A DNA stretch of 64,000 nucleotides from Petrosia ficiformis (taxonomy: Eukaryota; Porifera; Demospongiae; Haplosclerida; Petrosiidae): positions 6,160,347 to 6,224,346 of the forward strand of contig OX345641.1 in assembly GCA_947044365.1 (NCBI GenBank). The letters run 5' to 3'. A model generated the notes under the pieces. That model ran no database searches. It was given only the letters and a program-made list of their open reading frames with translations, and was not told the DNA's origin. Positions 20,887-32,800 of this stretch are shown piece after piece. Within the stretch, counting starts at the first letter, position 1; the number at the start of each line of letters is the position of its first letter. A program made the translations under genes and the position numbers.

Positions 20887-23800
20887 TGGGGATGGGTTCC
20901 TCTACAGAAAGCAGCAGTTGACAATAAGGTTGAGGTAGTTCGTGTGTTAGTGGAAGCTAGCGCTATTATTGATATTACTAGCGAGGTAATGATCTGTTTT
21001 ATATTAAACAAACTACAAATGTGTATGATAAATTGTGTAAACTAATTATATCTTCAGATATATAATTATTGTGAACCACATATATTTCACAGTATTCATG
21101 GTTTCAAATTACAGTGACTATCGATATTGTCATGTTCACTTGAACAACATAATTGTATGTCTTCTACAATAGACACAATTTATAGTGTATGTGTAGTGGA
21201 CCTAATATGAATACTGTTACAAATTAAACTGGGCATGCTCACATTGCCTCATGTTCAGTTCTCCTCATGATATATATTTTGTGTATGTTCTTTTTGGATC
21301 CATTATAATCTTAGTTAGGAACATTACAGTATGTATATACAGTACATGTTAGGTATAGTAGAGTCCTAGATTACTATAATTGTATGAATTCAAGGCAAAG
21401 CAATCATTTTTATAGCTAACATACTCTAGCTGATATATAATGTAGTATGTTATATTTGTATCTCTCGAAACAATACTCACAGACTGAATTATGATTTGTA
21501 TTGTAAGGTTGCTATAGCAACATACTTCTGTCATGTGACTGCATAGTATACAGTGCAATAAAATAATTGACTTCTGGTGTTATCAGAAGGAAAGAATTCC
21601 GGATCCTTAGCCATAATATAAAATAGCTATTTCTTATAATGTACATCATGTGTACAAATGTACTATGTGATATCTAATGAATATTACTGATAAGATACAT
21701 TCTGATATTTCATAATACATGTACCTGAAAATAATTGTTACTATAATTTCTATAATTTCTAGATTTCTGATTTACACCCTCTATAAATCATCACCATCAT
21801 TTCAAACTAATGATCTTCCTCACCATCAATTATTATAATAGTTGTAATCCATTAGGTTAACACTTGTTATACATGAATACAATAAGTGAATATCTATTTG
21901 GAATATCAACCAACATATTATACATGTGAACTTGAACACAAAATTACATTTAACTATAAGTGTATCATGATCACAAAGTTTAGTGTGCTATTTATTAAAT
22001 ACTACATGTACTAATTATAAATAATTATTATCTTGTCTTTCTATATCAGTATGGAGGGAGTCCTCTACACATTGCAGCACAGCTCAATAGTGTTCAAGTT
22101 GCTAGTGTTCTTATAGAGGCTGGAGCTGATCTAGATCTACCTAATAAGGTAATGATTTATTTCATATTAAACAAACTACAGATGTATTATATAGTTTATG
22201 TACAATTGATTGAATCTTCAGATATGTGAACCACATTTATTTTATAGTATGGCTTCATAATGTATAATGTACTACACTAGACACATGATAACATAATATT
22301 ATAATGAAATCTGTGGTTGAGTATGTTACTGTATAGCTGGATATTTTCATGGGGTCTATTTTTCATATCTTTCGTGATACAGAGCCATTTCATAAATATC
22401 TAACTCACGAAAAGTTATAGCCATGGGTGGAGTTTGAGCAATATCGATCGAAAAACAAAATTTTGAGCCATAAACATCAAATATCGATCAAATCAAGAAA
22501 ATTAGACACCATGAAAATATCCCGCTATACAGTACAGTACAGGACTAGATTACAATATAATAATCGAAGAGATATTTAAAAATAGTTGGTTGTACATGTT
22601 TATACTCAATCATGATATTATTTATATTATATGGTTTATATAAATATTATACTAGTTGATTTGGTAATATACAGTATAAGGCGAAAAGGTAACTACGGCG
22701 CAACTTTGCTATAATTCTACGTGAACGTGTTGAAAGTTCGCCGTTAGTTCGGTTAAACTGCGTTCTACATTTGTGGGGGTACTTCGTTCTGTAAATTAAT
22801 AATAATTAATTTTACTTAAGGACGTGTCTATCGAAGTACACGTGATAGCATCATAGTCGGCTGTGGCAGTGTGGCTAAGCATGTCTTTAAGAAAGCAGCT
22901 TAAAGAATTGCAAGAAAACTCTGGTGAGTTGCTTATAGGTGTTATACTAGAGTTTTTAATGGTCTTCCCGATCCTTGTTGATGCCCGATGCTCCTTGTCT
23001 TCTCATACTTTTTCAAAAACTTAGCAAGTCCACTTCTGCTTGCTGTTAGTCCTTCATTCTTTCAAAGTCATGAGATGGTATAAGAACGCTTGCTAAGACG
23101 TGAATGATACAAAATCCTTTGTTGTTTGTAGCTGCTATAAACCATCACGGTAGATATTCAATTAGTATAAGCATTAAGCAAAGATAAATTATTTTAGCGC
23201 TATGTAAACTGTTTACATAGTATGGGTTCATGACGTAATTGTTCCGCATGAATGATGTTAATTTATAGTTGACCGCAGAACTACCTTTGAAGTACTGTTT
23301 AAACTACTCCGCAGTACTAGGAGTAGTACTGCGTAATTACTCTTCGGTTCGGCGATGTTTTTTCGCCTTATGCTGTATCTACACTACTATCCAATATGAA
23401 GAAACATCCTTTTTGTTCTTGTGCTCTAACTGATGTTATACATGTATGTATCATTTTGTATTATTAGCATATCCAGTTTAAAATACATGTACTGCATGAA
23501 AATATCTTTTACTAATTTCTATCACTTTTTGATTAATATCAAGAAATCCTCATCATCATTTCATACTAATGCTCTTCCTCAGTTTCAATTAAGTTGTTTT
23601 ATTAAATAATTTATTTGTTCTCTTCTAATATTGATAATCCATGAATTAATACTCGAATAATATATTAATACATGAATACTATAAATGTAATATCAATCAA
23701 GATTTCATGTACATGTGGAAATTGTACCTAAATATTCAATAAGTACTGTTCTAATTATTATGACTATTTATTTTGTATTTTCACATCAGGATGGATGGTC

Positions 23801-26800
23801 TCCTCTCCTTATAGCAGTAGGTAGGGATAATGTTCAAATGGTACGTTTGCTGATTCAGGCTGGTGCAAAGACAAATCTACCTGATAAGGTAAATTTATTA
23901 AACAAACTACAAATGTGTATGATAATTAAAATATAGTTTGTGTACAACTAATTACGTGAATCTTCAGGTATATATTGTAAACCATATTTATTTCACAGTG
24001 TGGTTTCATATATATGTATAAGTCACTATCTACATTATCATGTTCAGTTGAACAACATATCTTTTGTACACAGACACATGATGATAGTAACATCATATAC
24101 TCCCTGTAGTTTAGCATTACAATATGTATGTTAGTGGAGTTAGTATAATTATAACAATCCAAACAAAGTTGAGGATTATTTTGCTATGTACTGTTTAACT
24201 GATATAAAGTATGTTGTACATGTATGTCTTATATAATATCCCATAATGTAATCAATTAATATTATGTATGGGTTCTATTGCAACTTGGTATTAAAAAGAA
24301 CATATTGAAGCAATTAGTATGAAGTGGAAGTGTAGTAATGTTGACTGTGTTGAATATGTTCTATACTATTAACAATGAGTTGATTGTTATTGAGTTATTG
24401 TAATGGTGTATGCATATAGCCAATTATCTATATTATTGTTTTATAGTCCCATTGTCTATGTAAGGGCAGCCGCCCTAGTTTCTGTATCTACATGTATGAA
24501 GTATATAAGCTGCATTTTTATTCAAGAGATTTAGTCCAGATTTCACTAAGGCAGTTAATCGCTGTTGAGGTTACTACAGAATTGCCGACGAGGATGGCTA
24601 CTTTATTTGGACATGTCGGGGAATTCAACGATAATAAAAGAGAATGGATACAGTATGTAGAACAACTAGACCATTTCTATGAAGCAAATGGCATTACTGA
24701 AAACAATTGGAACAATTGCTACAATAGGTCCCGTGACCTACAAGACACTAAGGAATGTTGTAATGCCCAGAAAACCAGGAGAGATGTCATACCAAGATTT
24801 AGTGGCGGCTATGAAGACACACCATCACTCAACACCATCGGAGATTGTGCAGCAATTTCGAGTTAATAGCAGATTTAGACATCCCGGAGAGCCAGCATCC
24901 ATGTTTACTTCGTAGTTTAGCAGATCACTGCAACTTCGAGAATACACTAGAGGTGATGCTACGTGATCATCTTGTATGTGGAATAAACGATCCAAATACA
25001 CAATGCCGACTACTATCTGAGGTCAACTTAACTTTCCAGAAAGCCTCCGAGATAGCACAAGGACAAGAATCAGCAGTTCAGTATTCCAAAGGAGATTCAT
25101 TAGGTGGAAAAGACAGTTAGTACTCATGTATCTTGTTTCCGCTGTGGGAAGAGTAATTGTCGGTTCAAGACGGCCAGATGCTACAATTGTGGAAAGTTTG
25201 GACACATAAAGGAAGTCTGTCGGGGGAAAACAATTCCTATCAAGATCCAATATTTTCAAAGGAGCATTTGCAAATGGAAGTCACTGAAGACAAGGATGAA
25301 TACAATCTCATCATAAAATAACGATAAATCGTGCTCCAAAATTGGATCAGTAACCCATCCCAAAAATTGAGGATCTATTTGCTAAACTCTCGGGTGGAAA
25401 AATGTTTACGAAACTTGACCCAAGCCAAGCTTATCAGCAGGTTCGATTGGATGCAGCATCAAAAACGTTAGTGGTGATTAACATTCGAGGATTTTTCCCA
25501 TATTATAATTGTCTGCCCTTTGGTTGTATATCATCAGCAGCAGGAATTTTTCAGAGAATGATGGAAAATCTGCTACGAGGGATTGACAAGGTGGTGGTAC
25601 ACCTAGATGATATTTTGATTACTGGGACCTCTGATGACGATCATCATTCTACTCTGGAAAATGTTCTGAAGAGACTGAGATTGAAAAGAAACAAACATCC
25701 TTACCTCTGTGTCATACTTGGGATTGCTGAGTTACTACAGCAGAACCTCTCAACAACATTGTCGCCTCTGTACGAGTTCCTTAAGTCATCCACAAAATCG
25801 TTGTGGTCTCGAAGACATTCGGAAGCTTCCAGGCGGCCAAAAAATTTACTCACATCATCAAAGTTGTTGGTACATTTTGATCCTGCTAAAGAATTGGCTG
25901 TGCTGTCGCACAAATTTGCAGATGGATCTGAAAAGCCCATAGGATTTGCATCCCATACCTTTTATACTGCTGAGAAGAACTATCCTTAAATAAAGAAAGA
26001 GGGACACTCTTGTGTATTTGGAGTGAAGAGGTTTCACTCATTCCTGTATGGACACCATTTCACAATGTGTACAGTTCATAAGCCTCTCCTGGGTCTGATA
26101 GGTGAGCACTGTTCAGTGCCTGCTCAAGCTTCTGCAAGGATCCAAATGAACTTGGCCAGATATATGTGACAATGATGTTCTGAAACCATTCTATAATAGA
26201 CGAATAGAGCTATCAACTCAAGCTGGGTGCCTGTTATGGGGAAACAGAGTCATTGTTCTTCCACTGAAATTGTACCGCTCCTGTTCAACCACGGAAGTGG
26301 TCTTTTCCTAGGTAGGATGTTTTGATAGCTATTGATGCTCATTCAATATGGATGGAGGTGGATACTATGAGTTAAACTACTTCCTTCCTTGGCTACTATA
26401 CAATTGGCTGAATGTTCTCGATTTCTGTTCAACTACAGAATTACCCATCGATCAACAACAGGAACTTCTCCATATTAGGAGACGCCTGGATGTCGTACCT
26501 GACGTAGAACGAATCAACAGGGATTTGCAATTGGAGCTTTTTTTACCAACTGAATCTACTACTACCACTGAGACACAAAATCCTACTGTACTGGAGGCCG
26601 AACCTACACCTTTAACTTCTACCGAAGCTCACTCAGCAACTGACCTAGTGGAAGCACCAATATCAACAAGTTTTCGCTACCATTCTCGGGACAGGAAACC
26701 ACCCGACCGTTACACGTATACCTCTTAGGAGAAAGAGATGTAGTAATGTTGACTGTGTTGATTATGTTCTATACTATTAACAATGAGTTGATTGTTATTG

Positions 26801-29800
26801 AGTTATTGTAATGGTGTATGCATATTATCTATATTATTGTTTATAGTACCATTGTCTATGTAAGGGCACCATGCAGCCCTAGTTTCTGTATCTACATGTA
26901 TATAAGCTGCATTTTTATTCAAGAGATTTAGTCCAGATTTCACTAAGGCAGTATCATTGTTGAGGTTACTACAGAAAGCATTTAGTAATGATAATTATTT
27001 GTATTTTCCACTTTCTAATAATGAAATATGTCTTCAGCTTTAATTATTGCTAGTAATTTATAATGTTTATATCAGGATTTATATGAGCAAGTGATTACTA
27101 ACATTAATAACAATTATAAATTGTCTACAATATCAGTGAATACTAATTTAATTTTTGAGTTCACAACTTTATGAACTTTATGGGCAAGTTGATAAAATGG
27201 CGTCGCCTCACATGTCAAGTGTTGTAGAGCCTATTGAGGATAGCGAGGATATTAACAAGGTGAAATATGATAAATTTAAGAGAAAGGATTCTAGTTATGG
27301 AGAGAAAGGTAAAGATAAAGATAAAGATCGTTGTTGTAAGGCGGGTTGAGATGCTCATGTGTTATGAATAGTCGTTCTTGTTCCTCGTGTGTACCGTCAA
27401 AACATGGAAAATGTAAGAATAAAGGTGATAGATGTGTGATAAAATCTGGTTTAAATTCTGTGGTTACTGTGGCTGATCATTTATCTCATGGTGATGGTAG
27501 TTTACAGGATAGTTTGCCAAGTGGAAATGGTGAGGGAAATGATGGGGTTGGTGATAGTATGGGTGAAGACAGTCGGATGGTAAGGGCGTTTGGGGCAAAT
27601 GTTCTTAATTCAGATGGTGGAGAGCGTAGAGATGAATGGTCATGTTGTTGGAAAAAGGTGGTCATGACTCGTATAAAGCTGTATGATTTGCCTAGAGGAT
27701 GTATAGGAAAAGAGTTTGTTGGTTTGTTAGCGGATGAAATAAGGATGTTGTGTAATTGCATTGTGAAGTCTGAAAGATTGATAGTGTTTTGTGGATTGCT
27801 TCTTCAGAGAGATAATATGGTAAAAATAGGGTCAGACATTCGTCGTCTGTTGAAGAGGAGGATGGATACATGGAGGAAAGGTTGTTTTGATGAGTTGCTA
27901 TATGAATGTATTCGTTGTGCTTGACAGTCTCCGAGAGGTAGAGGAAAGCCTATTGATGATGATCATGTATTAAAAGTCTTTATATACACGCCGTATGTTA
28001 AAGGGTCAGGTTAGAGCTGCTACTAGATGGATTACAGATTGTGCTCCCGGTTCGGTACTTTCACCGTCGGATATTGATAATGGCTCTGGTAAGAATGTGT
28101 TTGAAGTTCTGAAGGACAAACATCCTGAGCCTGGGGTGAATGATGACAAGGCTTATATTGAATGTGATGAATTACCTCTTTTGATTGATGTGGAAGTTAC
28201 TAGTGGTCATATAGAAAAGTGGCAAGAGGTTTAAAAGGAGGAGCTGGTCCGGGTGGTACAACAGGTGGTATGTGGCAGGATTTTTTGCTTTGCGATGGGG
28301 CACAAAGTAGTAGATTGAGAGATGCTGTTGCTGATCTAGCATGTTTTTTGGCAATTGGGATATTCAATACTTATACATGAATACAATAAGTGAATATCTA
28401 TTTGGAATATCAACCAACATATTATACATGTGAACTTGAACACAAAATTACATTTAACTATAAGTGTATCATGATCACAAAGTTTAGTGTGCTATTTATT
28501 AAATACTACATGTACTAATTATAAATAATTATTATCTTGTCTTTCTATATCAGTATGGAGCGAGTCCTCTATACATTGCAGCACGCCACAATAGAGTTAA
28601 AGTTGCTAGTGTTCTTATAGAGGCTGGAGCTGATCCAGATCTACCTGATAAGGTAATGATTTGTTTCATATTAAACAAACTACAAATGTATTATATAGTT
28701 TATGTACAAATGATTGAATCTTCAGATATGTGAACCACATTTATTTTATAGTATGGCTTCATAATGTATAATGTACTACACTAGACACATGATAACATAA
28801 TATTATAATGAATTCTGTGGTTGAGTATGTTACTGTATAACTGGATATTTTCATGGAGTCTAATTTTCATATTTTTCGTGATACAGAGCCATTTCAGAAA
28901 TATTTAACTCACGAAAAGTTATAGCCATGGGTGGAGTTTGAGCAATATCGATCGAAAAACAAAATTTTGAGCCATAAACATCAAATATCGATCAAATCAA
29001 GAAAATTAGACACCATGAAAATATCCCGCTATACAGTACAGTACAGGACTAGATTACAATATAATAATCGAAGAGATATTTAAAAATAGTTGGTTGTATA
29101 TGTTTATATATACTCAATCATGATATTATTTATATTATATGGTTTATATAAATATTATACTAGTTGATTGGGTAACATATCTACACTGCTATCCACTGCT
29201 TTGTTTGGCTAACTTGTACTCTAACTGATGTTGTACATGTATGTATCATTTTGTATTATTAACATACCCAGTTTAAAATTGATGTACTGCATGAAAATAT
29301 CTTTTACTAATTTCTATCACTTTTTGATTAATATCATGAACTCCTCATCATCATTTCATACTAATGCTCTTCCTCAGTTTCAATTAAGTTGTTTTATTAA
29401 ATAATTTATTTGTTCTCTTCTAATATTGATAATCCATGAATTAATACTCAAATAATATATTAATACATGAATACTATAAATGTAATATCAATCAAGATTT
29501 CATGTACATGTGGAAATTGTACCTAAATATTCAATAAGTACTGTTCTAATTATTATGACTATTTATTTTGTATTTTCACATCAGGATGGATGGTCTCCTC
29601 TCCATAACGCAGTAGATAGGGAAAATGTTCAAATGGTATGTTTGCTGATTCAGGCTGGTGCAAAGACAAATCTACCTAATAAGGTAAATTTATTAAACAA
29701 ACTACAAATGTGTATGATAATTAAAATATAGTTTGTGTACAACTAATTACATGAATCTTCAGGTATATATTGTGAACCATATTTATTTCACAGTGTGGTT

Positions 29801-32800
29801 TCATATATATGTATAAGTCACTATCTACATTATCATGTTCAGTTGAACAACATATCTTTTGTACACAGACACATGATGATAGTAACATCATATACTCCCT
29901 GTAGTTTAGCATTACAATATGTATGTTAGTGGAGTTAGTATAATTATAACAATCCAAACAAAGTTGAGGATTATTTTCCTATGTACTGTTTAACTGATAT
30001 AAAGTATGTTGTACATGTATGTCTTATATAATATCCCATAATGTAATCAATTAATATTATGTATGGTTTCTATTGCAATTTGGTATTAAACAGAACATAT
30101 TGAAGCAATTAGTATGAAGTGGAAGTGTAGTAATGTTGACTGTGTTGAATATGTTCTATACTATTAACAATGAGTTGATTGTTATTGAGTTATTGTAATG
30201 GAGTATGCATATAGCCAATTATCTATATTATTGTTTTATAGTCCCATTGTCTATGTAAGGGCAGCAGCCCTAGTTTCTGTATCTACATGTATATAAGCTG
30301 CATTTTTATTCAAGAGATTTAGTCCAGATTTCACTAAGGCAGTTAATCCCTGTTGAGGTTACTATACATAATTGCCAACGAGGATGGCTACTTTATTTGG
30401 ACATGTCGGGGAATTCGACAATAATAGGAAGAATGGATACAGTATGTAGAACAACTAGACCAAGCAAATGGCATTACTGCAAACAATTGGAAGAGAGCTA
30501 TTCTATTGCTACAATAGGTCCCATGACCTACAAGACACTAAGGAATGTTGTAATGCCCAGAAAACCAGAAGAGATGTCATACCAAGATTTACTGGCTGCT
30601 ATGAAGACACACTATTGTTCAACACCATCGGAGATTGTGCAACGATTTCGATTTAATAGCAGATCGTCACGTACGTGGAATAAACGATCCAAATACACAT
30701 GTGGGAACGCCTACTATTATCTGAGGTCAACTTAACTTTCCAGAAAGCCTTCGAGATAGCACAAGGACTGGAATCAGCAGTTCAGAATTTAAAAACACTT
30801 TTGCCTTCCAAGGAGATTCATAAGGTGGAAAAGACAGTTAGTACTCGTATATCTGTGGGAAGAGTAATTGTCGGCCCAAGTCCCATGAGTAGGGATTGGT
30901 TAGCCGTTTTCCGTCTCAACTGGAAAGAAATTTATTATATTGAGAACTGTTCGATACAAAGTGTTCTGCAATCCACATGTCGTACCTCATTTTTGTAAGT
31001 CTAGGACAGTGCCGTATGCCTTGCGTGCTAGGGTAGAGGATGAGTTAGAGATATTGGTGGAACTGGGAGTATTAGAGCCAGTCCAGTTTGCAGACTGGGC
31101 AGCACCAATAGTTCTGTGCATGAAGAGCGACAAGTCATCAATAAGGATTTGCGGAGATTTTAAAATAACGATAAATTGTTCCATAAAATTTGATCAGTAC
31201 CCCTTCCCAAAAATTGAGGATCTATTTGCTAAACTCTCGGGGGGAAAAATGTTTACTAAGCTTGACCTAAGCCAAGCTTATCAGCAGGTTCGATTGGATG
31301 CAGCATCAAAGAAGTTAGTAGTGATTAACACTCGAGGATTGTAAGCCCTGTGTCAGCAGAACAAATAAACATCTCGACTAGTCCAGGTCGTTATTTGTTC
31401 TGCTGACACAGGGCTTTCTTGCAATTGTTCCAACAGCAAGGCCTGCGTTGGATCCTTGCAGAAACTTGGACTAGTCCATGTTATACCGTCCCAGGTGTTG
31501 TGATATGTTTTGAGTGGATGGCCAGATACATGTGACAATGATGTACTGAAACCATTCTATAGTAGAAGAATGGAGCTATCAACTCAAGCTGGGTGCCTGT
31601 TGGGAAACAGAGTCATTGTTCCTCTGCCTGGTCATCAACTGGTCCTGGATGATCTTGACCAGATACATGTGACAGTGATGTTCTGAAACCATTCTATAAT
31701 AGACGAATGGAGCAATCAACTCGAGCTGGGTGCCTGTTATGGGGAAACAAACAAGAGTTATTTTTCCTCCGCCTGGTCGTCAACTGATCCGCCTGGTTTT
31801 TAACTGATCCTGGATGAAGTTCATGAGGGACATCCTGGAGTCCAGGATCAAGAATGAAAAGCCTCGCTCGTATGTTTGTGTGCTAGGATGTTTTTGGTAG
31901 GATGTTTTTGTTAGCTATTGATGCTCATTAAAAATGGATGGAGGTGGATACTATGAATTCAACTACTATTGATGGTCATTAAAAATGGATGGAGATCGAT
32001 ACTATGAGTTCAACTACTTTCTTGGCTACTATACAATCGCTTCACAACATGTTTGCTCGTTTTGGGTTACCTGAGCAGGTCATCACTGACAATGGACGTA
32101 ATTTTGTTAGTGAAAAGTTTAAAGAGTTCCTCCATGGAATCAAACACACTACCTCTTCCACATATCGTCCTTCGACTAACGGATTGGCTGAACATGCTGT
32201 TCAAACGTTCAAACAAGTACTAACAAAACTAAAGGAACGTACAATTAATGAACATATATATCTCGATTTCTGTTCAACTACCTACAGAATTACCCCTCAA
32301 TCAAGAACGGAAACTTCTCCTGCTGAACTAGAAACTTTGGATATGGTTCCAGATGGATACTTGGATTGCTAGTGGAGAATACAGGACCGCTCTCTCTCTT
32401 TCAAGATTGAATGTGAAGGAGGAAGAATCTGGTGTCGACACGTGGACCATATTAGGAGACGCCTGGATGTCGTACCTGACCGAACCTACAGCTTTAACTT
32501 CTATCGAAGCTCGCTACCCTTCTCGGGACAGGAAACCACCCGACCGTTACACGTATACCTCTTAGGAGGAAGAGATGTAGTAATGTTGACTGTATTGATT
32601 ATGTTCTATACTATTAACAATGAGTTGATTGTTATTGAGTTATTGTAATCGTGTTTGCATATAGCCAATTATCTATATTATAGTCCCATTGTCTATGTAA
32701 GGGCACCATGCAGCCCTTGTTTCTGTATCTACATATATAGAAGCTGCATTTTGATTTAGTGCAGATTTCACAGTATCATTGTTGGGGTTACTACAGAAAG

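Larger units (their letters stand above)
24331..26973 (+). mobile_element. Ty3/gypsy LTR retrotransposon, decayed copy in unit 1
   Basis: The LTRs at 24331-24578 and 26739-26973 begin TGTAGTAATG and end TTACTACA. The purine tract AGGAGAAAGAGA immediately precedes the 3' LTR. Flanking bases GGAAG and GAAAG are a likely 5-bp duplication with one change. Between the LTRs are fragments of Gag (from ATG 24595) with a CX2CX4HX4C zinc knuckle (CYNCGKFGHIKEVC), reverse transcriptase (FTKLDPSQAYQQV, then LDDIL as the catalytic Asp pair) and RNase H (HKFADGSEKPIGFASH). Several frame breaks separate them and the integrase is missing. It is much shorter than a full-length element. Confidence 0.92.
21867..27187 (+). 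repeat. Tandem segmental duplication, unit 1
   Basis: It matches 28371-33003 almost throughout: two ankyrin exons with introns, a TA-flanked MITE, a Ty3/gypsy insertion at the same site, and the same 3' flank. The unit is 5.3 kb here against 4.6 kb in unit 2. Most of the difference is the 704-bp mariner-type element at 22672-23375 and different internal deletions in the LTR elements. Confidence 0.92.
30126..32795 (+). mobile_element. Ty3/gypsy LTR retrotransposon, decayed copy in unit 2
   Basis: The same insertion as at 24331, carried along by the segmental duplication: the flanks GTGGAAG (left) and GAAAGCATTTAG (right) are identical. The LTRs are at about 30126-30367 and 32576-32795. This copy has lost the zinc knuckle and most of RT/RNase H but keeps the RT start (FAKLSGGKMFTKLD) and an integrase core segment (LPEQVITDNGRNF, then YRPSTNGLAEHAVQ). 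Inserted hairpin sequence and tandem partial duplications (31343-31760) interrupt pol. Confidence 0.9.
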
